DNA of 64,000 nucleotides. Origin: Cupriavidus necator A5-1 (GTDB lineage Bacteria; Pseudomonadota; Gammaproteobacteria; Burkholderiales; Burkholderiaceae). The stretch spans positions 1,860,001-1,924,000 of the forward strand of contig NZ_JQLI01000001.1 in assembly GCF_000744095.1 (NCBI RefSeq), written 5' to 3'. How positions within the stretch are numbered: the first letter of the stretch is position 1; every line of letters begins with the position of its first letter. Positions 6,896 through 15,729 of the stretch are shown one piece after another. The position numbers and the translations under genes were made by a program. The notes beneath the pieces are model-generated. The model was not told the origin of the DNA, searched no databases, and saw nothing but the letters and a program-made list of their open reading frames with translations.

Positions 6896-8422
6896 ATGGA
6901 GCGGGAACTAAAGTTTGAACTGTCGGCCGACCAGGCCGGTCGCGTACGGGATCTGCCGCTGCTGCAGTCCATGCAGGACGGACAACGGCGCGAGGCGGCG
7001 CTGAAAAGCCAGTACTTCGACACGCCGGAACTGGATCTGCGTCGGCGCAATGCTTCCCTGCGCGTGCGTAATGACGGTGACCACCTTGTCCAGACACTGA
7101 AGTCCGTGGGCGAGCGTGGTGCCGGCATGTTCCAGCGCGAGGAATATGAATCGCCAGTCGCCGGCTGGCAGCCCGATACGGCGAAATTGCACAAGCTGGT
7201 GCCGAAGGACGCCTGTGTCCGAAGGATCTTTGACGCAAACGGGCTGGACAAGCGGCTGGCGCCGGTGTTCTCGGCTGACGTCAGTCGCACCGTCGTCCCG
7301 CTGAAGCTGCCAGAGGGAGACGAAGTCGAGCTGGCGATCGACCGGGGCGTGGTCAGTGCGGGCGAAGCCAGCCAGCCCTTGCTCGAGTTCGAAATGGAAC
7401 TCAAGGAGGGCGATCCCGCCCATCTCTATGCGCTGGCCGCGCAGATCCTGCAAGTGGTGCCGCTGCGTCTGAGCTTCATGAGCAAGGGCGATCGCGGCTA
7501 CGGCCTGCTGGTGTGCGAGAAGCTGGCGGCCGTACGCGCCTCGTCGCTCGAGCTGGATCCGAAAGACAGCGTGGAAGCCGCCTTCCGCAGCATTGCGCAG
7601 AACTGCCTGGCGCAGGTACACGGCAACGAAGCTGCCGTGGCATCGGGACATTCGGCCGAGGGCGTGCACCAGATGCGTGTGGGGCTGCGGCGGCTTCGCT
7701 CCGCCCTGGATATGTTCTCGCCGGTCCTGGCATGTCCGGACGCACTCCAGGACGAGATCCAGTGGATCGCCGGGGAGCTTGGCGAGTCCAGGGACTGGGA
7801 AGTCCTTGCCCACTCGACGCTCCCGAAGATCGTGGCGGAGGAAAGTACGCAGGCCGACCTGGACCGCGTGCGGCAACGTGCCCAGGACATCGCAGCGCAG
7901 CGGCGGCTGGCTGCGGCGGAAGCGGTCTCTTCTTCCCGTTACGCGAAGCTTGCCATCGAGCTGAACCGGTGGGTGGCCTCGGCAGCGTGGCGCAACGACC
8001 AGGAGCCGTCTAAGGCAATGGCGGCGCCCGTGACCAAATTCGCGCGCGACACGCTGCGCAAGCGGCATCGCAAGCTGGTGCGCAGGGGCCGGGGACTGCA
8101 CAAGCTGGACGCGCAGCACCGGCATCGAGCCCGTATCGCGGCAAAGAAGCTGCGGTACGCGACCGAGTTCTTTGCGTCCTTGCTGCCGCAGAAGACATTG
8201 CGCGGGTATCACAAGGCATTGTCACGCCTGCAAGACGACCTGGGCTGGGGCAACGATGTCGCGGTGGCCGATGGCCTGCTCAGCAAGCTTCAGCACAGGC
8301 ACGAGGCGGTGGCGGCCGGCGCGGCCTATGCGAGAGGATTCCTGGCGGCTCAGCGCGAAGCGGACCGGCCAAGGCAAAAGCAGCTCTGGAAGCGCTTCCG
8401 CCGCGTGGAACGGCCCCGGTAA
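6896..8422 (+). CDS. CYTH and CHAD domain protein
   Basis: A 508-aa protein with an N-terminal CYTH triphosphate-tunnel domain and a C-terminal CHAD helical domain. The CYTH signature ExExK is at the extreme N-terminus (E2-R-E4-L-K6). Further tunnel residues include SLRVRND and LEFEMELKEG, and the domain spans about residues 1-200. From about 220 on, the CHAD domain shows its conserved His and basic residues (EGVHQMRVGLRRLRSAL, later HRHRARIAAKKLRYATEF). CYTH enzymes hydrolyse inorganic tripolyphosphate or cyclise nucleotides. CHAD domains bind polyphosphate and, in Ralstonia eutropha, localise to polyphosphate granules. The nearby ppk1 and pstS genes agree with a polyphosphate role. Confidence 0.93.
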   Translation: MERELKFELSADQAGRVRDLPLLQSMQDGQRREAALKSQYFDTPELDLRRRNASLRVRNDGDHLVQTLKSVGERGAGMFQREEYESPVAGWQPDTAKLHKLVPKDACVRRIFDANGLDKRLAPVFSADVSRTVVPLKLPEGDEVELAIDRGVVSAGEASQPLLEFEMELKEGDPAHLYALAAQILQVVPLRLSFMSKGDRGYGLLVCEKLAAVRASSLELDPKDSVEAAFRSIAQNCLAQVHGNEAAVASGHSAEGVHQMRVGLRRLRSALDMFSPVLACPDALQDEIQWIAGELGESRDWEVLAHSTLPKIVAEESTQADLDRVRQRAQDIAAQRRLAAAEAVSSSRYAKLAIELNRWVASAAWRNDQEPSKAMAAPVTKFARDTLRKRHRKLVRRGRGLHKLDAQHRHRARIAAKKLRYATEFFASLLPQKTLRGYHKALSRLQDDLGWGNDVAVADGLLSKLQHRHEAVAAGAAYARGFLAAQREADRPRQKQLWKRFRRVERPR

Positions 8423-8439
8423 ACGTGCCTGGCGGCCGC

Positions 8440-9690
8440 CTAAGCCAGCAGCATCGCCCCCGCATGGAGCAGTACGCCCACAGCGCCACCGACGAAGGTG
8501 CCGTTGATGCGTATGTACTGGAGGTCCGGCCCGATCTCCGCCTCGATCTTCCGGCTGACTTCTCTGGCGTTCCAGCTCTGCACGACTTCGGTGATCAGTG
8601 CGGAGATATGGCGGCCGTAGCGAAGCACCACGGTGCGAACGAGATCCAGCCACCATGCATTGAGTTTCTGCTGGATGGCTGAATCCCCCGAGACGGATTT
8701 ACCGAGGGAAGCCAGCGTGCCGGCGATCGTGTCGCGGCTCAGGGACCGTTCGCTGCCGATGTCGGCGCTCAGGCGGGCCCGTACTCGCTCCCAGAGGATC
8801 CGGTAGTAGTCCTCGCGCCTGAGATACCGGATGCAGTCCCGCATCCATGCCTTACCAACGCGCCGGTAATCGTCGGAGGTCTGCAGCTTGCCGATCATGT
8901 CCTGGATGGAGGCGTCGAACTGCTGCCGCAGCTCATGATGAGGATGCGCCACGACTTCATGCAGCAGCGCAATGATGCCTTCCACAAACTTGTTGACGAT
9001 ATACCGGTCGAGCAGGGCAGGCGTGTACCTGGACGCCTCGCCGAACTTTGCCTTGACCACATCCGAGTTCGCCACGAGCCAGCGCTCCAGCGCCCGCAGC
9101 CCGTGATTCAACAGCGGCTGGTGGCGGCCGCCTTCGGTCAGGATCGTCAGGACATTGCCGGCAAGGCGGGACACATCCAGCGTGCGCAGTTGCGGCACCA
9201 CCGTGCGTTCGAAGAGCCGCGCAACTTGCTTGTCGTTGAGGCTGCCCAGCAATGCTGGAACCGAATCCGCGACGGAATTGGCGATGATCCGGCTGTTCTC
9301 TGGCCTGGCCAGCCAGGCGGCAACCGCTGCGGCCGTGTTCTGGCTGCGGAGCCTTTCGACGACGATATCCGGTGTCAGGAAGTTCTGCTCGACGAAACTG
9401 CCCAGGCCTTTGGCAATCCGCTCCTGGTTCCGCGCAATGATGGCGGTGTGAGGGACCGGAATGCCGAAAGGATGCCGGAACAGTGCCACCACGGCGTACC
9501 AGTCGGCAATCGCGCCGACGGTGCCTGCCTCGGCAAAGGCGCGCAGCCATGCCAGCACAGGATAGTCGTCCTGAAAGATAACGCTGACGATCAGCAGGCC
9601 GATCATCACGGCCAGCAGGCTGGTGGCGGTGACGCGCATGCGGGTCAGCCGCGCCTGCTTCAGTTGTTCAGGCGCCATGACCGCAGCCAT
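8440..9690 (-). CDS. DUF445 family membrane-associated protein
   Basis: A 416-aa protein of the DUF445 (YjiN-like) family. The start at 9690 (MAAVMAPEQLKQARL) is chosen over a longer frame because it is preceded by GGGAAGACAG and by the family's usual N-terminal KxxRLxRM region. One hydrophobic segment follows (TATSLLAVMIGLLIVSVIF), then GTVGAIADWYAVVALFRHPFG, the strongest family signature. A long helical middle leads to a C-terminal hydrophobic hairpin (GTFVGGAVGVLLHAGAML). Its biochemical role is not established. It faces the CYTH-CHAD gene tail-to-tail with a 17-bp gap and is not part of the ppk1 transcript. Confidence 0.85.
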   Translation of the reverse strand: MAAVMAPEQLKQARLTRMRVTATSLLAVMIGLLIVSVIFQDDYPVLAWLRAFAEAGTVGAIADWYAVVALFRHPFGIPVPHTAIIARNQERIAKGLGSFVEQNFLTPDIVVERLRSQNTAAAVAAWLARPENSRIIANSVADSVPALLGSLNDKQVARLFERTVVPQLRTLDVSRLAGNVLTILTEGGRHQPLLNHGLRALERWLVANSDVVKAKFGEASRYTPALLDRYIVNKFVEGIIALLHEVVAHPHHELRQQFDASIQDMIGKLQTSDDYRRVGKAWMRDCIRYLRREDYYRILWERVRARLSADIGSERSLSRDTIAGTLASLGKSVSGDSAIQQKLNAWWLDLVRTVVLRYGRHISALITEVVQSWNAREVSRKIEAEIGPDLQYIRINGTFVGGAVGVLLHAGAMLLA

Positions 9691-9905
9691 GTGGCTGTCT
9701 TCCCTGTTGCCGGTCAGATCGCTCAATACGGTGCCTGTCGAAGGAATTTCCGGATCCCGGTTGCGGGGTCTCGTGCGCGTGCCAGATGAAACCTGGTGGT
9801 CGCTTTTTTCCACGAAAGCGTCCACGAGAAGAATGGACTATTTACTTAATAATTTCGACTTCGACAAGTGGCATGCGGCGGACAGGGACGCCGCCAACCT
9901 CGCCT

Positions 9906-9942
9906 GCTCCTCGTCGGATTCAGTCTGACTGACGAGAGGAGC
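9906..9942. terminator. Hairpin between DUF445 and the small helical gene
   Basis: GCTCCTCGTC (9906-9915) pairs with GACGAGAGGAGC (9931-9942) with a two-base bulge and a 15-nt loop. It lies just downstream of the 9971-10282 gene on the minus strand. No strong T-tract follows on that strand, so a terminator or mRNA-stabilising role is possible but not secure. Confidence 0.4.
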
Positions 9943-9970
9943 AAAGAAATCAGGCGCTATCGAAAGTCTT

Positions 9971-10282
9971 TCAGTTAGGCTTCCCTTCACCGGCGGGACC
10001 CTCGTGCTCCCGCAGCCTCTGCAGCGATCGGGTCAGCCTGGCGCCATCCTTGCTGTCGGCGGCATGAGTCAGGGCCACTACGCTCGCTTCGAGCCCTGCA
10101 AGTTCGCTGTCGCTACATAGCTTGGTGGCTTTCATCTCCTCCAGCTCCTTCGCAATGCGCTTGCCCAGCTTGCGCACGAATTCCGGATCAAGACCGGCCG
10201 CGGCGGCAGCTTCTATGTGATCGATCAGGCTCCTCAGTCCTGCCGGGGTGGTTTCGGTAAACGGTGGCATTTCATGTGTCAT
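9971..10282 (-). CDS. Hypothetical small helical protein
   Basis: A 103-aa soluble, helix-rich and charged protein with no recognisable catalytic motif. It has a Pro/Thr-rich N-terminus (PPFTETTPAG), then LRSLIDHIEAAAAAGLDPEF and a Lys/Glu-rich helix (KRIAKELEEMKATK). It diverges from ppk1 across 158 bp. No family is recognised. Its place next to ppk1 may be coincidental. Confidence 0.6.
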   Translation of the reverse strand: MTHEMPPFTETTPAGLRSLIDHIEAAAAAGLDPEFVRKLGKRIAKELEEMKATKLCSDSELAGLEASVVALTHAADSKDGARLTRSLQRLREHEGPAGEGKPN

Positions 10283-10440
10283 GGGTTACTCCAGTGGACA
10301 CCCCCAAACCATTCTAGGCAGCGGATGCGCCCGGCGGGGCGATCTCCGTCCCGAAGTGGAAGGCAAGTTCTTGATGCTGCACACACAGATCAGAGCCGTC
10401 GCTCGCAAGTGGAATTGCCGGCGGCGGCGCGCCGATCGTC

Positions 10441-12552
10441 GTGGGCACGCATATCATGGAGCATGAATCCGATCCCATGCAGAAATACGCCCTGCGAGCT
10501 GGCATGCTGAATGGCAATGAACTCTATATCAACCGCGAACTCAGCCAGCTGGAGTTTTTCGACAGGGTCTTGCAGCAGGCTGCCGATCCCGCTGTGCCGC
10601 TGCTGGAGCGCCTGCGTGCGCTGTGTACCTTCAGCAGCAACCTGGATGAGTTCTATGAGATCCGCGTCGCGGCCCTGAAAGAGCAGTGCCTGCTCCAGTC
10701 TCCGGTTGCCGGGCCGGACGGGCTGACGCCGCAAGAGGTCTACGCAAGGCTCAACGAACGGGTCCGGGACCTGGTCGATCAGCAATACCGGCTGTTCAAT
10801 GACGTGCTGATTCCCGCCATGGCCGGGCAACAGATTTGTTTCCTGCGGCGCCCCTCGTGGAATCCTGTGCAGGCCGTATGGATCCGGGAATTTTTCTTTG
10901 CCGAGCTGATGCCGGTGCTGACACCCATTGGCCTGGACCCGGCGCATCCGTTTCCGCGCATCCTTAACAAGAGCCTGAATTTTGCAGTCGAACTAGAGGG
11001 CAAGGATGCGTTCGGGCGCAACTCGGGCTATGCCATCGTGCAGGCGCCGCGGGCACTGCCGCGTGTCATTGCGCTGCCATCGGATGTTTCCGGGTGCCAG
11101 CATGGCTTTGTTTTCCTTTCCTCCATCCTCCATGCCCACGTCGGAGAATTGTTCAGTGGCATGACGGTTCGCGGCTGCTACCAGTTTCGCGTGACCCGCA
11201 ACAGCGAGCTGTTTGTCGACGAGGAAGAAGTCAAGAATCTGCGCGAGGCGCTGCAAGGCGAACTACCGCACCGTCATCTTGGTGATGCGGTCAGGCTTGA
11301 GGTGGCCGACAACTGCACCCCGGCGATGACTGCGTTCCTGCAGGAGCAGTTCGGGTTATCGACCAGCGAGGTGTTCTCGGTCAATGGACCCGTCAACCTG
11401 GTGCGCCTGCTGCAGGTGCCGGATGAGGTCGATCGTCCCGAGCTGAAGTACAAGCCTTTCCGCCCCGGCGTGCCGAAGGCCTTGCAGGAGCATGCGGACA
11501 TCTTCCACGCCATCCGCGAACACGACATCCTGCTGCATCACCCCTTCCAGTCCTTTGCCCCGGTGGTGGATTTTGTCAGGCAGGCGGCGCAGGATCCCGA
11601 TGTGGTGGCCATCCGCCAGACCGTCTATCGGGCGGGCCATGACTCGGTCCTGCTGTCGGCACTCATCGAGGCGGCGCGCAACGGCAAGGAAGTCACTGTC
11701 GTGGTGGAACTGCTGGCCCGCTTCGATGAAGAGGCCAATATCGGTTGGGCTGCGCAACTGGAGGCAGTCGGCGCTCATGTCATCTACGGGGTCGTTGGCT
11801 TCAAGGCACACGCCAAGATGGTGCTGGTATTGCGGCGCGAAGGCGGGAAACTCAGGCGCTATGCGCATCTTGGCACAGGGAACTATCACAGCCAGACCAC
11901 GCGCACTTATACGGACTTTGGCCTGCTGACCTGCAACGAGTCGCTGACGCAGGATGTGGCCCAGGTATTCAGCCAGCTGACCGGGCTCGGCCAGACCAAC
12001 AGCCTGATCCATATCTGGCAATCGCCGTTCACCATGAAGAAGGCATTGCTTGCCGCGATCCGGTGCGAGGCCGAGCACGCCAGAACCGGCGGCAAGGGGT
12101 GGATCATCGCCAAGATGAATGCATTGCTGGAGCCGGATCTGATCCAGGCCCTGTACGATGCTTCACGTGACGGGGTGCGTATCGACCTGATTGTCAGAGG
12201 CGCCTGTGCGCTGCGCCCCGGCGTGGCGGGCCTGTCGACGAATATCGAGGTGAAATCGGTCATGGGCCGGTTTCTTGAGCATTCGCGCATCTTTTATTTT
12301 CACGATGGCGGGGCAGAGAAGGTCTTGCTCTCCAGCGGCGAATGGATGGAACGGAGCCTCTCCCGGCGGATCGAGATCTGCTTTCCCATCCTCGACACCG
12401 AGCTGAAGCAGCGCGTGATCGCGGAAGGGCTGACACCGTATTTGTCGGACCGCTGCGACGCCTGGCAGATGATGCCGGACGGAACATATGAGCGTCGGTC
12501 ACCGCTTGACGGCGAGGCTGCGCAGAACATGCTGCTGGCGGCTTTGACCTGA
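10441..12552 (+). CDS. ppk1: Polyphosphate kinase 1
   Basis: A 703-aa polyphosphate kinase of normal length (about 690-720). It transfers the gamma-phosphate of ATP reversibly onto inorganic polyphosphate. The N-terminal domain begins ELYINRELSQLEFFDRVL. The phospholipase-D-like halves follow, with VAIRQTVYRAG and the autophosphorylated histidine H476 in RYAHLGTGNYHS, then the second HxK-like region (FLEHSRIFYFHDGG). The GTG at 10441 and the ATG at 10456 are both possible starts; the latter gives a 698-aa protein. It stands between the CHAD protein and pstS. No Pho box was seen directly upstream, so its own phosphate control is unproven. Confidence 0.95.
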   Translation: MGTHIMEHESDPMQKYALRAGMLNGNELYINRELSQLEFFDRVLQQAADPAVPLLERLRALCTFSSNLDEFYEIRVAALKEQCLLQSPVAGPDGLTPQEVYARLNERVRDLVDQQYRLFNDVLIPAMAGQQICFLRRPSWNPVQAVWIREFFFAELMPVLTPIGLDPAHPFPRILNKSLNFAVELEGKDAFGRNSGYAIVQAPRALPRVIALPSDVSGCQHGFVFLSSILHAHVGELFSGMTVRGCYQFRVTRNSELFVDEEEVKNLREALQGELPHRHLGDAVRLEVADNCTPAMTAFLQEQFGLSTSEVFSVNGPVNLVRLLQVPDEVDRPELKYKPFRPGVPKALQEHADIFHAIREHDILLHHPFQSFAPVVDFVRQAAQDPDVVAIRQTVYRAGHDSVLLSALIEAARNGKEVTVVVELLARFDEEANIGWAAQLEAVGAHVIYGVVGFKAHAKMVLVLRREGGKLRRYAHLGTGNYHSQTTRTYTDFGLLTCNESLTQDVAQVFSQLTGLGQTNSLIHIWQSPFTMKKALLAAIRCEAEHARTGGKGWIIAKMNALLEPDLIQALYDASRDGVRIDLIVRGACALRPGVAGLSTNIEVKSVMGRFLEHSRIFYFHDGGAEKVLLSSGEWMERSLSRRIEICFPILDTELKQRVIAEGLTPYLSDRCDAWQMMPDGTYERRSPLDGEAAQNMLLAALT

Positions 12553-12611
12553 AGCCTTTGGTCGACGCGGCGCGGGCTCTTTGTCCGCCATCTGGTTCCG
12601 AAGGATCGCTG

Positions 12612-12630
12612 GGTGACAGAAATATGACTG
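12612..12630 (-). promoter_or_regulatory. Pho box (PhoB-binding site)
   Basis: Read on the minus strand, CAGTCATATTTCTGTCACC matches the Pho box consensus (CTGTCATAWAWCTGTCAYH) at 17 of 19 positions, including both CTGTCA-like direct repeats at 11-bp spacing. It lies 60 bp after ppk1 and 170 bp before pstS, the only gene it can plausibly control. Its reverse orientation is unusual but PhoB sites can work that way. Confidence 0.65.
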
Positions 12631-12800
12631 TCACAAATACGCGGCAACCTGCGGTGCTGCCGTCATGGCGCAAACCAATCAGCGTTGTAATGTTGATTCG
12701 CACCTGAGCTTCGTTTTTTATCCTCCCTCGCAAGCGGCGATCTGCTAGCCTGAATTGCGCAGGCGCAGCAGCGTAACCGTCAGACGAAGGAAGAACAATC

Positions 12801-13847
12801 ATGAAGCCGACGCACGATTGCCGGGTACATTTTGTCAAGGCGCTGGCTCGACTGGCGGCAATACTGTTGCTGTCGCTTGGCGCGATTTCACCGGCGCGCG
12901 CGGGAGATATCACGGGGGCGGGCTCAACCTTTGTCTATCCGTTGATGTCCAAATGGGCGGCCACTTACTATGCCCGGACCGGCCAGCAGGTCAACTATCA
13001 GCCAACCGGATCGGGGAACGGCATCCGTCAGATCCGGACGGCGAGCGTAACCTTCGGCGCCACCGATATGCCGCTCAAGCCAGAGGATTTACGGGCGGCC
13101 GGTCTGGCGCAATTCCCGATCGTGGTCGGCGGCGTCGTGCCGGTCCTGAACCTCAATGGTGTTGGTCCGGGGCAGCTGCGCATGACTGGCTCGCTACTGG
13201 CGGATATTTTCCAGGGCAAGATCATCAACTGGAATGACCCGGCCATTGCCGCGGCAAATCCCGGCATCGCGTTTCCCGACCAGAAGATCGTAGTCGTCCA
13301 TCGCAGCGACAGCTCCGGAACCACCTTCAACTGGACGGACTACCTCACGAAGGTCAGCCCGCAATGGGGCGCAAGCGTCGGCGCCGGGACAACAGTGAAA
13401 TGGCCCGTCGGTGTCGGCGCGAACGGAAACGAAGGGGTTGCCACCTACATCCGCAATGTGAAGGGATCGATCGGCTACGTCGAGCTGACTTACGCGTTGC
13501 AGCGCGGGCTGCCCTATGCCGCCGTCAGGAATCGCGATGGTATCTTTGTCCAGCCCTCACGCGAGACCTTCAGCGCTGCGGTGGCGGCGGCCGAGTGGGA
13601 TCCGAAGGCGGATTTCTACCAGGTACTGACCAATGCCTCTGGCCCGCAGGCCTGGCCCATTACCGGCGTCGTGTTCGTTCTGATCTCCAGGGGGCGTGGC
13701 AACCCGGGTGAGACAAAAGACGCGCTCGCGTTCTTTCGCTGGGCGCTCTACGAAGGGCAGGCGGATGCGTCCGCCGGCCACTATGTCGCGCTTCCCGAGA
13801 ATGTCGTGAAGCGCATTGAAGCGTACTGGAACGAGACCTTTCAATAG
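12801..13847 (+). CDS. pstS: Phosphate ABC transporter substrate-binding protein
   Basis: A 348-aa periplasmic phosphate receptor. A basic N-region and a hydrophobic core (LARLAAILLLSLGAISPARA) form the signal peptide, giving a mature N-terminus at about GDITGAGSTFVYPLMSKWA. The phosphate-binding motifs are typical of PstS: GAGSTF, QPTGSGNGIRQI, FGATDMPL, HRSDSSGTTF. The transporter genes pstCAB are not in the window, so this is an orphan or paralogous receptor. The Pho box 170 bp upstream predicts induction under phosphate limitation. It groups with ppk1 and the CHAD protein in a phosphate-storage neighbourhood. Confidence 0.93.
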   Translation: MKPTHDCRVHFVKALARLAAILLLSLGAISPARAGDITGAGSTFVYPLMSKWAATYYARTGQQVNYQPTGSGNGIRQIRTASVTFGATDMPLKPEDLRAAGLAQFPIVVGGVVPVLNLNGVGPGQLRMTGSLLADIFQGKIINWNDPAIAAANPGIAFPDQKIVVVHRSDSSGTTFNWTDYLTKVSPQWGASVGAGTTVKWPVGVGANGNEGVATYIRNVKGSIGYVELTYALQRGLPYAAVRNRDGIFVQPSRETFSAAVAAAEWDPKADFYQVLTNASGPQAWPITGVVFVLISRGRGNPGETKDALAFFRWALYEGQADASAGHYVALPENVVKRIEAYWNETFQ

Positions 13848-13857
13848 CGACGTCAGA

Positions 13858-14193
13858 TTACTGCTTGCGGTGGGCCTGGCTCGCGAATGCCCTCCATTCC
13901 CGGAAGACGGTGTCCAGACACGAGGCGGAATCGCAACTGTCCCGCTTCTTGCGGAACGCTGCAATATCTGCCTCGGTAATCGATCCTGCTTTGAGCAGCC
14001 GCTGCTGGTCTGTATAGATGCGTTGGTAGCCCATGGAAAACAGCGCGGATTCGCAGATCAGGCGCCGCGCCTGCGTGGGTGCGGTAGGCGTGGCTGAGGG
14101 ATCGCATTCGATGTCGGTGGCATGTGCGGTGTTCAGGAAGGCGAGGCAGGGGCCTGCCAGGCAGTAAAAAGCGAAGCGGGAGATGCGGGTCAC
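13858..14193 (-). CDS. Secreted Cys-containing small protein (LprI-like)
   Basis: A 111-aa protein with a signal peptide (SRFAFYCLAGPCLAFLNTAHA) and a mature part with four Cys (ECDPS, LICESAL, SCDSASCL) that could form two disulfides. The helical pattern (ARRLICESALFSMGYQ, EADIAAFRKKRDSC) resembles LprI/DUF1311-type periplasmic proteins, some of which inhibit lysozyme; this resemblance is loose. Its start lies 3 bp from the stop of the LysR remnant on the same strand. No function is assigned. Confidence 0.6.
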   Translation of the reverse strand: MTRISRFAFYCLAGPCLAFLNTAHATDIECDPSATPTAPTQARRLICESALFSMGYQRIYTDQQRLLKAGSITEADIAAFRKKRDSCDSASCLDTVFREWRAFASQAHRKQ

Positions 14194-14195
14194 GA

Positions 14196-14856
14196 TTAGT
14201 TTTGCGGGAGAGGCCGTGCGCGTTTTGCACCGGCCGATGATGTCGAAGGGTTCCCAAATCTCTCAACCAGAAAGTCTATGAACGCCCGAGCCCTCGCCGT
14301 CTGGTTCCGGCGCTGCGGGTAGTACACGAAGAGATCAGCGGAGGGGAGCAAATACTCGGGCAACACCACCCGCAGCCTGCCGCTCTCCAGGTATTTGGGC
14401 GAGATCCCGTTCCGAGCGAATCAGGATGCCGTGCCCGTCCAGGGCCCAGCCAAGCACCATATCTCCGTCGTTGCTCGAGAGTGCTCCCTCGACCTTGATC
14501 ACCTCGCTCCGGTCATCGCGCTTGAATCGCCAGATGCCGGCCGCATCCTCGTTCTGCCTGTGGATGATGCAGCGATGCTTCGCCAGATCCGCAAGCGTCT
14601 CGGGCGTGCCGAACTCCTCCAGGTAGAGGGGTGATGCGCACAGGAACCGACGATTCGACATGATGCGCCTGGCGCTCAATCGCTTGTCCGGCAGGGTGCC
14701 GAACCGGATGGCAAGATCGACTCCGCTCTCCACCAGGTCGACGGGGCTTATCCGTCACCTCGAGCTGGACCTCCACGTGCGGATAGCGCTTTGCAAACGC
14801 TGACACCAACGGGGCGATGGTAGTGCGCCCGAATCCGAGCGTTGCATTCGGCCGGC
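14196..14856 (-). pseudogene. LysR regulator, effector domain only, two frameshifts
   Basis: Reading leftwards from about 14856, the sequence gives the linker and effector-binding domain of a LysR protein (GRPNATLGFGRTTIAPLVSAFAK..., ESGVDLAIRFGTLPDKRL, RRFLCASPLYLEEFG). The frame is lost near 14750 and again near 14405; the last part (YLESGRLRVVLPEYLLPSADLFVYYPQ) closes at the TAA 14196-14198. The whole winged-helix DNA-binding domain is absent. At its 5' end the homology stops where an unrelated truncated gene begins on the other strand, so a rearrangement removed the N-terminus. Confidence 0.8.
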
Positions 14857-15024
14857 CTGGGTCTCGGCGGCAACGAGAGCTATCCCGATCTGTTCCAGCC
14901 GTTCGGCGGCTTCCCCGATGGCGTCAAGGTCGAGAAGGGATACCTCACCATGCCTGACCTGCCGGGCATCGGCTTCGAAGGCAAGTCGGACCTGTACCGC
15001 GGGATGCAAGCGCTGTCCGCATGA
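14842..15024 (+). pseudogene. Enolase-superfamily (mandelate racemase-like) C-terminal stub
   Basis: Sixty residues ending at the TGA 15022-15024 match the C-terminal end of mandelate racemase/muconate-lactonising family proteins, possibly the D-tartrate dehydratase group: HSAGLGLGGNESYPDLFQPF, then GFPDGVKVEKG and the closing PDLPGIGFEGKSDLY. An intact enzyme is about 380-400 aa, so more than 80 percent of the gene is missing. No ribosome site precedes the TTG at 14842. The 5' end abuts or overlaps the LysR remnant within about 15 bp, which marks the breakpoint of an old deletion or inversion. Confidence 0.75.
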
Positions 15025-15061
15025 CCTGCCGCGCCGGGGCGCGCCAGTGGCGGGACAGCAC

Positions 15062-15505
15062 TCAACCTGCAATCCTCACGCCACACGCCTGCGCGACGGC
15101 AGCCAGCTTTTCCACGTCGGGCGGCCCCGGTGCAATCTCCTCGTCGATCCGGGAAAACAATTGCGACGCTCGTCCGTCGTGGCTGGTGACCGAGATCATT
15201 TCTCCGCCGCCCGATCCGAACCGGAAGTAATGCACCGTGCCCGCGGGCACATGGACAAACGTGCCGGCGACGGCAGTAATGGCCTGCTCGTCATAGCCAA
15301 TTTCGACCGTTCCCCTGGTGATGTAGAACGACTCGTCCCAGTCATGGCTGTGAGGTGGAGGCCCGCTTCCTTCCTCGCCCTGCTGCAGGAATACCTCATA
15401 TCCCTGGGTGACAACGTTCGATGCCAGCACCGTGATCTTCTCCCCGACGACGTTGAGCGCGCGTGTGTACGCATCCGGTGTCACTGCAAAGGGTTGTGGC
15501 TTCAT
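15062..15505 (-). CDS. Cupin-domain protein
   Basis: A 147-aa single-domain cupin. The first cupin motif reads GSGPPPHSHDWDESFYITRG, giving the metal ligands His, His and Glu. The second motif reads GTFVHVPAGTVHYFRFG with the fourth ligand His. Such proteins bind a divalent metal and act as dioxygenases, isomerases or ligand-binding modules; the substrate cannot be told. The ATG at 15505 follows a GGGAGACAGAG ribosome site. Neighbours give no pathway clue. Confidence 0.85.
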   Translation of the reverse strand: MKPQPFAVTPDAYTRALNVVGEKITVLASNVVTQGYEVFLQQGEEGSGPPPHSHDWDESFYITRGTVEIGYDEQAITAVAGTFVHVPAGTVHYFRFGSGGGEMISVTSHDGRASQLFSRIDEEIAPGPPDVEKLAAVAQACGVRIAG

Positions 15506-15729
15506 GTTTCTCTGTCTCCCTCAGGTACGGGACGGTCCGGGACCGATAACGCCAAGGTCCAGGTCCTGTGCAGAAGTTATCAGGCGGGGTTGTCGGAGCG
15601 CCCGGTGCCAGCACGCGCCTTGCCAGGGCAATCCGACGGGGAAGGTGTGCTGATGCACAATCCAAGATAGCAGACGCCCATGCCCGCGAACGCCTGCTTT
15701 TGAGGCCGAACGCGCAGGCTGTGCCCGAC

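Noticed and set aside
14842..15024. The enolase-like stub read as a complete 60-aa gene with a TTG start
   Set aside because: No ribosome site, and the sequence begins mid-domain in a family of about 380-400 residues; a truncated pseudogene is the better reading.
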